The position numbers were made by a program, and so were the translations under genes. Of a DNA stretch of 12,959 bases, positions 1 through 8,259 are shown one piece after another (within the stretch, counting starts at the first letter, position 1; each line of letters begins with the position of its first letter). Source of the DNA: Pseudomonadota bacterium (lineage in GTDB: Bacteria; Pseudomonadota; Gammaproteobacteria; Steroidobacterales; Steroidobacteraceae); assembly GCA_003242275.1 (NCBI GenBank), contig QGUX01000077.1, positions 1 through 12,959 of the forward strand, read 5' to 3'. Below the pieces are notes generated by a model, which searched no databases, was not told where the DNA came from, and saw nothing but the letters and a program-made list of their open reading frames with translations.

Positions 1-180
1 GTCCAGGTCCTTCGCATCGGTGTGCACCGCGGCCACGTCTCGCAGGCCGATGTTCGAGGCCAGGCTCTCGTTCACCACCTCGATGGTTTCCATCACTTCC
101 TTGTCCAGTTCCGGCCCGGCCGCCACCACCATGTCCGCCGCCAGCACCAGCAGCAGGGCATGCCACCACCTCCTCCGCAT
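1..180 (-). CDS. Small secreted protein, unknown function (3' end outside window)
   Basis: Sixty codons are visible from an ATG at 178-180 to the window edge with no stop, so the C-terminus is missing. The start is MRRRWWHALLLVLAADMVVA: a basic n-region, a hydrophobic core and an A-A-G cleavage-like site near residues 19-22. This is a signal peptide, so the product should be exported. The mature part begins GPELDKEVMETIEVVNESL and continues as acidic, probably helical sequence. The ATG overlaps the stop codon of the DUF1501 gene by one base (TGATG) and has GGAG 11 bases upstream, so translation is probably coupled and the gene is the last seen of a five-gene run. I do not recognise the family firmly. 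An alpha-helical secreted protein, possibly with a haem-binding CxxCH in the missing part, would fit the DUF1549/DUF1501 context; that is a guess. No function is assigned. Confidence 0.72.
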   Translation of the reverse strand, partial: MRRRWWHALLLVLAADMVVAAGPELDKEVMETIEVVNESLASNIGLRDVAAVHTDAKDLD

Positions 181-1622
181 CAGGCCAGGATCTCCTTCAC
201 CACACGTCCATAGACCACGGTGGGACGCTCGGAGCGACCCTGATTCAGGTAGGTCACGCGCAGGTGGTCGAGGCCGAGCTGGTTCAGCACCGTGGCGTGG
301 ATGTCGTAGGTATCCACCGCCGTGGCCTCGTCGGCATTCTGCAGGCCGATCTCGTCGGTCTGGCCGTAGTGCACGCCGCCCTTGACGCCGCCGCCGGCCA
401 GCCACTGCGTGTAGCCCCACGGGTTATGGTCACGGCCCGAACCCGACTCGCCGTACGAGGTGCGGCCGAACTCCGAGGTCCACACCACGAGCGTGGAGTC
501 GAGCATCCCGCGGGCCTTCAGGTCGGTGAGCAGCGCCGCCACCGGCTTGTCCACCATGCGCGCCTGCTTGGTGTGGTTGGTGATCAGGTCGTCATGGGCG
601 TCCCAGTCCTTCTCGCCATCGGCCATGCCCGACACTACGTGCACGAAGCGCACGCCGTTCTCCACCAGCCGGCGCGCGCGCAGCAGGTTGGTGCCATAAT
701 CGCGCGTGTATTCGTCGTCGAGACCGTACAGCCTGCGCGTTGCCTCGCTCTCGCGGCCGAGGTCCAGCACCTGCGGCACCGTCGCCTGCATGCGCTCGGC
801 CAGCTCATAGGCCTCGGTGCGCGCGCGGATTTCGCTGTCGGTGGGGTAGCGCGAGGCGTGGTAGTCGTTGAAGCGGCGCAGGAAGTCCAGGTCCTGGCGC
901 TGCTGCTTCGCCGTCATCAGCGACGGCCGGTCGAGGTACAGGATGGGCTCCTCGCCCAGCGCCAGCGGCACGCCCGAGTACACGGCCGGCAGGAAGCCCG
1001 AGCTGTAATTCACCGAACCGCTCTCCAGGCCGCGCCCGCCGTTCGACAGCACCAGGTACCCCGGCAGGTTCGGGTTGGCCGAGCCCAGTGCGTACTGGAT
1101 CCACGCGCCCAGCGCCGGCCGGCCCGGCGTCAGCGCGCCGGTGTTCAGCTTGATCACCGAGATGTCGTGGGTGGCACCGACGGTGACGCTGGAGTGGATG
1201 TACGCCAGCTCGTCGGCATGCTGCGCCAGGTGCGGCAGGAAGTCCGAGAACCAGGAGCCGCTCTCGCCGTACTGCTTCCACTCGCGGTGCGAGCCCAGCA
1301 GCTTGCCCACGCCGCCCTGGGTGCTGGTCTGGATGCCCTGCAGGAAGGACTGGGGCACCTCCTGGCCGTGCAGCTTGTCCAGCAGCGGCTTGTAGTCGAA
1401 AAGGTCCTGGGTGGCCGGCGCACCGATCATGTGCAGCCAGATCACCGACTTCGCCTTCGGCGTGAAATGCGGCTGCTTCGGCGCCAGCGGATGCGTGGCC
1501 TCCAGCTCCGCGGCCTGCAGGCTGGAGAACACCCCGGTGCTACCGATCAGCCCGCCGACGGTGAAGGCGCCCAGGCCGCCGCCGGCATTGCGGAGGAAAT
1601 CCCTGCGGGAGTACTTGCTCAT
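180..1622 (-). CDS. DUF1501 family protein, Tat-exported, alkaline phosphatase/sulfatase-like fold
   Basis: The protein has 480 residues. The start at 1620-1622 gives MSKYSRRDFLRNAGG, a textbook twin-arginine signal (SRRDFL at residues 5-10, hydrophobic stretch about 17-38), with GGGAAGAAG just upstream. It should be exported folded to the periplasm. Family signatures run in order: GAPATQDLFDYKPLL (68-81), a THDIS...GRPALGAWIQYALGS block (151-181), WDAHDD (340-345), EFGRT (384-388), GRDHNPWGYTQWLAGGGVKGG (397-416, with the G-rich turn) and a C-terminal DIHATVLNQLGLDH (440-453). DUF1501 (PF07394) is placed in the alkaline phosphatase-like clan with sulfatases and phosphodiesterases, so a hydrolytic metal site is plausible, but no reaction is established. 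It lies 17 bases after its usual DUF1549/DUF1553 partner and overlaps the next gene. The usual GGPSxxD of this family reads GAPATQD here. Family assignment is secure; substrate is unknown. Confidence 0.93.
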   Translation of the reverse strand: MSKYSRRDFLRNAGGGLGAFTVGGLIGSTGVFSSLQAAELEATHPLAPKQPHFTPKAKSVIWLHMIGAPATQDLFDYKPLLDKLHGQEVPQSFLQGIQTSTQGGVGKLLGSHREWKQYGESGSWFSDFLPHLAQHADELAYIHSSVTVGATHDISVIKLNTGALTPGRPALGAWIQYALGSANPNLPGYLVLSNGGRGLESGSVNYSSGFLPAVYSGVPLALGEEPILYLDRPSLMTAKQQRQDLDFLRRFNDYHASRYPTDSEIRARTEAYELAERMQATVPQVLDLGRESEATRRLYGLDDEYTRDYGTNLLRARRLVENGVRFVHVVSGMADGEKDWDAHDDLITNHTKQARMVDKPVAALLTDLKARGMLDSTLVVWTSEFGRTSYGESGSGRDHNPWGYTQWLAGGGVKGGVHYGQTDEIGLQNADEATAVDTYDIHATVLNQLGLDHLRVTYLNQGRSERPTVVYGRVVKEILA

Positions 1623-1639
1623 GTCTTCTTCCCTCGAAC

Positions 1640-4063
1640 TCAGTAGCGGTAGATGAACTCGTTGGAGTTGGCCAGCGAATGCGCCAGGTCCACGAAGGCC
1701 TGCTCGCGCGGCGTCAGCTCCCACTCGTGCTCCGGCGCATTGGCCACCTTGCGCAGGCGGGCCTCGACCGCGTCGAGCGAGCGGCGCGCCTCGGCCACGA
1801 TGCGCTGCTGCGAATCGAGGAACTCGCGCGCCATGGCGCGCTCGTTCTCGTCCGGCAGGCGGGCGAACAGGATCTGGAACAGCCGTTCGATCTGCGCCGG
1901 CTCGTCCTGCCTCGCCGCCTCACGCTTCGCGCGCGCCGCCAGCTCCTGCGACCAGCCGTACACCACGTCGTTGTTGAACAGTGTCAGCGACTGCTGTGGC
2001 GTGGTGCTGACCTCGCGCCTGGCGTGCGCCACCTGCGGCGAGGCACGGTCGAACACCTCCAGCATCGGGAACGGCACGCTGCGGCGCGTGAACACGTAGA
2101 TGCTGCGGCGGTAGTGGTCACGGATGTCCCTGGACACCGGCCAGAAACCCTCCACGCGGCGCGTGGACTCCTTCATCACCGAGGCCGGGATGGAGGGATA
2201 CACCGCCGGGCCGCCCTGCTTGAGGTTGATCAGGCCCGAGGCCGCCAGCAGCGAGTCACGGATCTGCTCGGCATCCATGCGGCGCCGCGGGTACTTGGCC
2301 AGCAGCCGGTTCTGCGGATCCACCGCCTCCGCGTCCGGGCGCGGCGCCGAGGACTGGCGGTAGGTGGCCGACAGCAGGATCTCCCGCTGCAGCTTCTTCA
2401 CGCTCCAGCCCTGCTCGATGAAGCGCGCCGCCAGATAGTCCAGCAGCTCCGGATGGCCGGGCGGCTGGCTGGCACGGCCGATGTCGCTGGGCGTGACCAC
2501 GATGCCGTCGGCGAACAGCATCTCCCACACCCGGTTCACGAACACGCGCGCCGGCAGCGGGTTTTCGGGGCTGGCCAGCCAGTTGGCCAGCGCCGTGCGC
2601 CGGCCGGAGGAATTGGCCGTGGGCACGATCTCGGGCCTGGTCAGGTGCGGCGTTATCGCGGCCGGGAAACCGGGCTCGACCTCCTCCAGCGGGCGCTCGT
2701 GGTTGCCGCCCATGTAGATGTACTGGGGTGCGGCGTCGGTGCCGTTCTCGAACACCCCGGAGATGATGGTGGCGCCCTGCACCGGCTTCAGGTGGTCGAA
2801 CTGGCGGAAGCGCCGCAGCAGCTCGCGGAACTGCTCGGCGCGCTCGATGTGCGCCTGCTTCACCGCCGGGTCCACCGTCGGGTCTGCGGCATCGCGCGCC
2901 ACGACGTCACGGAAGGCCCCGTTCGCGGCCGCGAAGTAGCTCACGTCCCAGGCATAGTCCGGGTTGTTGCGCACGATGTACTGTTGGTAGCGGTAGTTCA
3001 CCCAGCGGTCGAGCGACGTCCACTGCTCCTTCGGCTTGCGCAGCGACACCTGCGCGTTCTCGTAGAACCGCGTGTAGTGGTAGTCGTCGATCTCCTCGCG
3101 GTAAGGCTCGATGAAGGCCCACATCTCGCGGCGGATCTCCGCGGTCGCCTCCTCCCAGGCCGCGCGGGCGCGCTCGTAGGCCAGCTCGAACTCGCCCTTT
3201 TCGGTCACCGGCAGCGTGTCCGAGGGCAGCGTGTTGGCGAAGAAGGCCTGGAACTGGAAGTACTCCTTCTGCGAGATGCGGTCGAACTTGTGGTCGTGGC
3301 AGCGCGCGCACTCCAGCGAGTGCCCGAGGAACACCGAGCCCACCGTGTCGGTCATGTCGGTGATGCTGTTGTAGCGGCGCTCGAGCATGTCGCGGTGGTC
3401 GGGGCCGTCCGGATAGTTGCGCAGGAAGCCGGTGGCCACGCGGGCCTCCTGGCTGTCCGGCCACAACTCGTCGCCGGCGATCTGCTCGCGGATGAAGCGG
3501 TCGAAGGGCTTGTCCTCGTTGAACGACCTGATCACGTAGTCGCGGTAGCGCCACGCGCCGGGACGCGCCTCGTCGTCCTGGTAGCCCTGGGTGTCGGCAT
3601 AGCGCGCCAGGTCCAGCCACTTGCGGCCGATGCGCTCACCGTAGTGCGGCGAGGCCAGCAGCCGGTCCACCAGCTTCTCGTAGGCGTCGGGCGAGCGGTC
3701 CTCGACGAATTCCTTCACCTGCTCCGGGGTGGGAATCAGGCCCAGCACGTCGAGGTAGATGCGCCGCGCGAAGGTGGCGCGGTCGGCCTCGGGCGAGGGC
3801 GACAGGCCCTTCTCCTCGAGCCTGGCCAGCACGAAGTTGTCCACCGGGGTGCGGACCCAATCCTTGTGCTTCACTTCCGGCACCGCCGGCCTGGTGATCG
3901 GGCGGTATGCCCAGTACACCGCCGGCTGGGCGGCGCGCCGCGCGCGTGCGCCGCTCGCCACCGTCTCGCTGCCGGCGGCGCCGGCCGCCAGCGCTGCACC
4001 CAGTGCGAGCGCGTTGCAGGCGCTCGCCACCATCACCAGGGATACCCTCTTCCACAGCTTCAT
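1640..4063 (-). CDS. Secreted DUF1549/DUF1553 domain protein with CxxCH motif
   Basis: The protein has 807 residues from ATG 4061-4063, chosen because GGAG lies 6 bases upstream; an in-frame ATG at 4073-4075 lacks a comparable site. A signal peptide spans about residues 1-30. The DUF1549 region (about 68-275) includes TPVDNFVLARLEEKGL, LDVLGLIPTPEQV, WLDLARYADTQGY and ECARCHDHKFD (251-261), whose CxxCH (C252, C255, H256) is a c-type haem motif conserved in this family. A divergent charged middle part (about 285-480) follows. DUF1553 (about 484-740) has RTALANWLASPENPLPARVFVNRVW, PPGHPELLDYLA, RRMDAEQIRDSLLAASG and TPQQSLTLFNN. Many planctomycete homologues carry an extra N-terminal cytochrome c domain (PSCyt1); this one begins almost directly with DUF1549. 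The gene sits between a TonB-dependent receptor (25-base gap) and the DUF1501 gene. The pair presumably acts together in the periplasm; the activity is unknown. Confidence 0.92.
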   Translation of the reverse strand: MKLWKRVSLVMVASACNALALGAALAAGAAGSETVASGARARRAAQPAVYWAYRPITRPAVPEVKHKDWVRTPVDNFVLARLEEKGLSPSPEADRATFARRIYLDVLGLIPTPEQVKEFVEDRSPDAYEKLVDRLLASPHYGERIGRKWLDLARYADTQGYQDDEARPGAWRYRDYVIRSFNEDKPFDRFIREQIAGDELWPDSQEARVATGFLRNYPDGPDHRDMLERRYNSITDMTDTVGSVFLGHSLECARCHDHKFDRISQKEYFQFQAFFANTLPSDTLPVTEKGEFELAYERARAAWEEATAEIRREMWAFIEPYREEIDDYHYTRFYENAQVSLRKPKEQWTSLDRWVNYRYQQYIVRNNPDYAWDVSYFAAANGAFRDVVARDAADPTVDPAVKQAHIERAEQFRELLRRFRQFDHLKPVQGATIISGVFENGTDAAPQYIYMGGNHERPLEEVEPGFPAAITPHLTRPEIVPTANSSGRRTALANWLASPENPLPARVFVNRVWEMLFADGIVVTPSDIGRASQPPGHPELLDYLAARFIEQGWSVKKLQREILLSATYRQSSAPRPDAEAVDPQNRLLAKYPRRRMDAEQIRDSLLAASGLINLKQGGPAVYPSIPASVMKESTRRVEGFWPVSRDIRDHYRRSIYVFTRRSVPFPMLEVFDRASPQVAHARREVSTTPQQSLTLFNNDVVYGWSQELAARAKREAARQDEPAQIERLFQILFARLPDENERAMAREFLDSQQRIVAEARRSLDAVEARLRKVANAPEHEWELTPREQAFVDLAHSLANSNEFIYRY

Positions 4064-4088
4064 TGCCTGCTCCATCGATGATTCCGGT

Positions 4089-6698
4089 TCACAGACGCCC
4101 GGTCAGCGTGATGCCGTATTGCCGCGGGATCTGCGGCGCCCACGCATTCCAGGTCCGGTTGCGCGGCGTGTCGTCGTCGAAGACGTTCTTGACGAAGATG
4201 CCGGCCGTCCAGTTGCCGCCGCGGCCGCCCAGGCTCAGCGACGCATCCGTGATCCAGGTGGACGGGATCCACGAGTACTCCGACAGCGCGTTGTCGGACC
4301 TGAAGCGGCTCGCATACGAGGTGTTCACCGTTGCGTACAGCTCCTGGTCCGAAAACACCGGACGGCGGTACTGCAGGCCGACGTTGAACGAGTACCTGGA
4401 AGCACCGGGCAGCGTCTCGCCCGACAGGTCGCGGAACGGCGCGTCGCTGGTGCTCTCGTTCGCGCGCTCGGCTGGATAGGGCGCGTTCGGGAAGCGACGG
4501 TACTTCGCGTCGTTGTAGGCGCCGGAGAAACGCAGGTCGAGGCCGTGCACCAGGTTCCACCAGGCATCCACCTCCACGCCGCGGGCGCGCACCTTCGGCA
4601 CGTTGCCGGTGCCGGACACGTAGGTGGTCACGCCGTTGATCTCCGTCTGCAGCTCGTCCACGAAGTACACGGTCTGGAGGTAGTTGGTGATGTCGGTCTG
4701 GAACAACGTCACATCCAGCGTCAGCGTGCCGTTCGCCAGCGTGGAGCGCGTGCCCAGCTCGTAGCTGCGGCTCTTCTCCGGCCTGGCGAGCTGCGAGCGC
4801 ACCACGCCCGAGTTGGTCAGCACCACCGGCACGCCGGCCTTCTCGCCCTGGCCGACCAGGAAGAACACCGAGTGGTCGTCGTTGATCCTGAAGCGCGGGC
4901 TGATGCTCCAGTTCACCTGCGTGCCCTTGTAGGGCTCGGCCTCGAAGGCCGGATGCAGCGTGCCGATGCGGCCGTTGCGCAGCGCGCGCGCGTCGGCTAC
5001 CTGCTGCCGCTGCGCGTCGGTGAGGGCCGCGTAGGAGGCGGCGCCGAAGTAGCGCTGCGCCACCCGGTCGGCGATGGCGAGCTGCTCGTCTGTGTTGGCC
5101 GGGTCGAGCACGCCCGCGCCATCGGCGATGAAGCCACCGATCGACGCCGGGTTCAGGTCGCGGCCGAAGCCCTGCTGCACGATGATGGACTGCGCCGTCA
5201 GCTTGCGCCGCTCGCGCGTGGCGCGCACGCCGGCCGCCAGCGTCCAGCGGTCGTCGATCTCCCAGTCGACGTTGGCGAAGATGGCCGGGCTGCGTGCCTT
5301 CGACGTCGTCGGGCTGCGTCGCCACAGCTCGGCCAGCGAATCGATCAGGAGCTGGCGCCCGGCCGAGTCGGCATCCAGGCGGCCGTACTGCGCATTGGTG
5401 GCGAACCAGGCGCCGGCGTCGCTGCCATACACCGTGTTGTTGCCGCCGTTGTGCTCGGTCTCGATGTAGAACAGGCCGAGCGTCAGGTCCACGCCCGATC
5501 CCAGCCGCGTGTCCAGCCGCAGCTCCTGGCTCACCTGCTCGTACCAGATGTTCTGGCCGGCGGCGGTCTGCACGTCGAACACCGTGCCCTCGTCATCGCG
5601 GAAGGCGTTGAAGTAGTAGTCGGCGAAGCCGGTCAGGGAGGTCAGTCGCGTATTGGCCCCAAGGTTCCAGCCCAGCTCCAGCGCGTAGGTGTTGCGACCC
5701 GTCACCACCGCCTGCTGCGAGTCACTGCTGATGTAGTCGGTGCTGTAGTAATCGCCCTCGATCGTGTAGTCCTCGTTGCGCGTGAACCAGGGACGCGCCA
5801 GGCGATCCTCGGTCTGCAGCGCGGTCACCGGCTCGCCATTGGCGTAGGTATCCGGCGTGGGCTTGAAGAAGAAGTTGGTCGAGCCGACGTTGGAGTACTC
5901 CTGCATGCGCGGGTTCACGTCCACGGTGAGCCGCGCGTCGAAGTTGCCGCCGATGGGCGCGTACAGGAGCTGCAGGCGGCCGGCCACGCGGTCGCTGCTG
6001 ATGTACTGGTTGTCCGGGTTGTAGCTGTTCAGCAGCCAGCCGCCGCCCTTGTCGACGTTCAGCGCCACGCGGTAGGCGAGCACGTCGTCGACCAGCGGCC
6101 CGGTGCTGGCGGCGAAGGCCTTCAGCGTGCCGTTGGAACGTGCCCAGCTCTGGCCCTCGAAGCTGCTGTAGCCCAGCGAGAACTCCGAGCCGGACATGAA
6201 CGAGGCGCCCTTGTTGCGGATGTTCACCTGCCCGATCACGGCATTCTTGCCGCCCCGGATGCCCTGGGGGCCGCGCCACACTGAAGCCGATTCCACGTCG
6301 TAGAAGTTGAAGCTGCCGAGGGGGTTGTAGGCATACGGAATGCCGTCGACATTGATGCCCACGCTGGGATCCGCCGCGGGGTTGTTGGCGATCTTGCCGA
6401 TGCCGCGGATCGAGTAGTTGCTGGTCTGGCTGTTGCCGTAGTTCCACTTGACGTTGGCCAGCCGGCGCGCGATCGCCTCCAGCGTGGTCGCGTCCTCGCG
6501 CAGCAGGTCCTCGCCCGCGATCACCGAGATCGACTGCGGTTCGTCGCGGAACTGCTGCTGGACGCGCACCGCGGCAACGGTGACCTCATCGAGCAGCTCT
6601 TCACCGGCCGCTGAGGGTTCTGCGGAGGAGGCGGAACGGCCGGCCAGCAGCAGCGCCGCTGCGATCGCGCCGGAAACAGAAGGAACACGTACGGACAC
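4089..6698 (-). CDS. TonB-dependent outer-membrane receptor of the DUF1501 operon
   Basis: The protein has 869 residues and starts at a GTG (6696-6698) with GGAG 5 bases upstream. A signal peptide covers about residues 1-26 (AAALLLAG core, SSA|E cleavage). A TonB-box-like DEVTVAAVR follows at 37-45. The plug (about 48-165) contains QSISVIAGEDLL, YSIRGIG, INVDGIPYAYNP and VWRGPQGIRGGKNAVIGQVNI, matching the RGPQG...N...G.(I/V)NI block of this superfamily. The rest is a long beta-barrel with alternating aromatic strands, including LELGWNLG, YELGTRS and FNVGLQYRR, ending PRQYGITLTGRL. The last residue is Leu rather than the usual Phe/Tyr/Trp of barrel C-termini. It should import a ligand across the outer membrane using TonB-ExbBD. 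The gene is 33 bases after an FAD/NAD(P)-binding protein gene and 25 before the DUF1549/DUF1553 gene, so its ligand is probably what these exported proteins act on. Substrate cannot be read from sequence. Confidence 0.93.
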   Translation of the reverse strand: MSVRVPSVSGAIAAALLLAGRSASSAEPSAAGEELLDEVTVAAVRVQQQFRDEPQSISVIAGEDLLREDATTLEAIARRLANVKWNYGNSQTSNYSIRGIGKIANNPAADPSVGINVDGIPYAYNPLGSFNFYDVESASVWRGPQGIRGGKNAVIGQVNIRNKGASFMSGSEFSLGYSSFEGQSWARSNGTLKAFAASTGPLVDDVLAYRVALNVDKGGGWLLNSYNPDNQYISSDRVAGRLQLLYAPIGGNFDARLTVDVNPRMQEYSNVGSTNFFFKPTPDTYANGEPVTALQTEDRLARPWFTRNEDYTIEGDYYSTDYISSDSQQAVVTGRNTYALELGWNLGANTRLTSLTGFADYYFNAFRDDEGTVFDVQTAAGQNIWYEQVSQELRLDTRLGSGVDLTLGLFYIETEHNGGNNTVYGSDAGAWFATNAQYGRLDADSAGRQLLIDSLAELWRRSPTTSKARSPAIFANVDWEIDDRWTLAAGVRATRERRKLTAQSIIVQQGFGRDLNPASIGGFIADGAGVLDPANTDEQLAIADRVAQRYFGAASYAALTDAQRQQVADARALRNGRIGTLHPAFEAEPYKGTQVNWSISPRFRINDDHSVFFLVGQGEKAGVPVVLTNSGVVRSQLARPEKSRSYELGTRSTLANGTLTLDVTLFQTDITNYLQTVYFVDELQTEINGVTTYVSGTGNVPKVRARGVEVDAWWNLVHGLDLRFSGAYNDAKYRRFPNAPYPAERANESTSDAPFRDLSGETLPGASRYSFNVGLQYRRPVFSDQELYATVNTSYASRFRSDNALSEYSWIPSTWITDASLSLGGRGGNWTAGIFVKNVFDDDTPRNRTWNAWAPQIPRQYGITLTGRL

Positions 6699-6731
6699 GG
6701 ACTCTCCCAGGTGTTGCCACCGAATCTCGCG

Positions 6732-8252
6732 TCAGACCACCTGACGCCGGGATATGAGCCTAGCGACCGCTGATTTCCGGCTGAAATGACGATTGGGACC
6801 GGCGACCGAACCCTCGGGCATGTGACCGCCGTGTAACCATGATGGAATCCCGCCGTGACCCGCGCGGGCCTCCGCTGCAGCCGACCGCCCTTGCGACAGG
6901 CGCATCGCCAGCAGCTCCGCATGCCGTCGCAGCTCGGCCACTGCCGTGGCCTCCCAATGCATGGCGCGCAGCATCGGCCCCAGGCAGAACAGCTCCTCGC
7001 TCTCCCTGCCCGCGGCGTCGATCGCGGCGCCGTACAGGCCGGTGACCGCACCGAGCCCGAACGGATCGGGCACCAGCAGCCCCTCGCGCAGTACTGCGCG
7101 GACCAGCGGCTCGCGCGAGCGCGACAGGTCGTAGTCCGGCCCGGTGCAGTTGACGACCCAGTCCACGGTGAGCACGCGCGGCTGCCCGGCACCACGCGGC
7201 CGCCAGGTCACGGCGAGCCGTGCGCCATCGATCTCGGCGCCGAGGATCCGGCCCGCATTCACCTGTAGCCGCCCGGACTCGCGCAGCGCGCCCAGCCGCT
7301 CGCCGACACTGGGCGGCAGGCGATGGCGATGGATGTCCCACCAGGGCCGCAGGTGCCGCAGGAACTGCGCCCGCTGGGCAGCATTGAAACGCTGCCACAT
7401 CGCGGGCGAGAGTTCGCGGATCAGGTTCACCACATCGCGCCAGTCTCCACCGGCGGCCTGCTGCTGCCGCACCAGCCGGCGCGCCTCGCGCAGCAGCTCG
7501 CGCGGCGTGCGCACCGTGTGCAGCGCCCCCGGCAGTGGCCCGGCGGCGCCGAACGCGGCATCCGTCTGCAGCAGCGGCAGCAGGCCGCGGCGCGAGATGG
7601 CCAGCACGCGATCGGCGCTGCGCGACATGGCCAGCGCCGCATCCACCATGGTGAGTCCCGTGCCGACCAGCAGCACATCGCCGTAGATTTCCCCGCGTGC
7701 CGTATCCCGGCAGGCGTCATGGATGTAGCGCGGATGGCGTGCGATCGCCTCCATCCCCGGCAGCGGTGCCGGGGGCGGGTTGCCCAGCGCCAGCACCACC
7801 TGGTCGGCGCGCAATGCGCAGCCGTCATGCAGGACCACGCGCAGGCCCGCGCCCGCGCCGATGCGCGCAATGCCGGTCACCTCGGCGCGCAGCCGCTCCA
7901 GCCGCACGCGCGGCGATGCCTGCACCTCCGCAAGGCCGAGCAGCTCACGCAGGTAGTCGCCGTACCAGGAGCGCGGCACGAAGTCCGTGGCCCGGGTCCC
8001 CGGCGCGCGCCGGCGGGCGAACTTCAGGAACGAGTCCGGATCGTGCGACTCGGCCGACATGCGCCCGGCCGGCACGTTCAGCAGGTAGGGGTAGTCGCGC
8101 TGCGCATACGCAGGCCCGCCGGCCTGCGCGGCGCGCTCCACCAGCACGATGCGCATGGGCTTCTGCGCCGCGCGGCGCAGCAGGTTCACGGCGAGCACGA
8201 TGCCCGAGAAGCCGCCGCCGACGATCACGATGGTGTGCAGCTTGCGTGACAC
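6732..8252 (-). CDS. FAD/NAD(P)-binding protein, YdhS / NAD_binding_9 type
   Basis: The protein has 506 residues from a GTG (8250-8252) preceded by a consensus AGGAGG at 8260-8265. The N-terminus TIVIVGGGFSGIVLAVNLL (residues 7-25) is a Rossmann dinucleotide site (GxGxxG as G12-G14-G17) and VLVER at 36-40 ends its second strand with the ribose-binding acid. The block GPAYAQRDYPYLLNVPAGRM (46-65) with the nearby FLKFARRR is typical of the YdhS-like family (PF13454). A second nucleotide-binding stretch, LLVGTGLTMVDAAL, lies at 194-207, and VVNCTGP (366-372) is the usual late FAD contact. No signal peptide is present, so it should be cytoplasmic. Substrate and redox partner are unknown for the family; related proteins are annotated only as oxidoreductases. 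It is the first gene of the left operon, just ahead of the TonB-dependent receptor. The last 50 or so residues are basic and poorly conserved-looking. Confidence 0.88.
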   Translation of the reverse strand: MSRKLHTIVIVGGGFSGIVLAVNLLRRAAQKPMRIVLVERAAQAGGPAYAQRDYPYLLNVPAGRMSAESHDPDSFLKFARRRAPGTRATDFVPRSWYGDYLRELLGLAEVQASPRVRLERLRAEVTGIARIGAGAGLRVVLHDGCALRADQVVLALGNPPPAPLPGMEAIARHPRYIHDACRDTARGEIYGDVLLVGTGLTMVDAALAMSRSADRVLAISRRGLLPLLQTDAAFGAAGPLPGALHTVRTPRELLREARRLVRQQQAAGGDWRDVVNLIRELSPAMWQRFNAAQRAQFLRHLRPWWDIHRHRLPPSVGERLGALRESGRLQVNAGRILGAEIDGARLAVTWRPRGAGQPRVLTVDWVVNCTGPDYDLSRSREPLVRAVLREGLLVPDPFGLGAVTGLYGAAIDAAGRESEELFCLGPMLRAMHWEATAVAELRRHAELLAMRLSQGRSAAAEARAGHGGIPSWLHGGHMPEGSVAGPNRHFSRKSAVARLISRRQVV

Positions 8253-8259
8253 GGCCTTC

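Noticed and set aside
264..1646. 460-codon plus-strand frame opposite DUF1501, and similar frames at 7323-8249, 8487-9737 and 9535-10641
   Set aside because: All mirror well-supported minus-strand genes and have composition typical of antisense frames.
1623..1724. N-terminal extension of DUF1501 to an upstream ATG
   Set aside because: It would overlap the DUF1549/DUF1553 gene and hide the twin-arginine signal; ATG 1620-1622 has a ribosome site and gives the expected N-terminus.
1679..4081. 800-codon open frame on the plus strand opposite the DUF1549/DUF1553 gene
   Set aside because: It is antisense to a gene with clear domains. Its translation is rich in Arg, Val, His and Leu with no recognisable motif, as expected from the complement of high-GC codons.
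3759..6284. 841-codon open frame on the plus strand opposite the first TonB-dependent receptor
   Set aside because: Same artefact: low-complexity Arg/Val/Ala/His translation, no ribosome site of note, spans a gene junction on the other strand.
6708..6719. GGTG-GCAA-CACC mini-hairpin between the FAD gene and the receptor
   Set aside because: A 4-bp stem with a GNRA loop is expected by chance and has no T tail.
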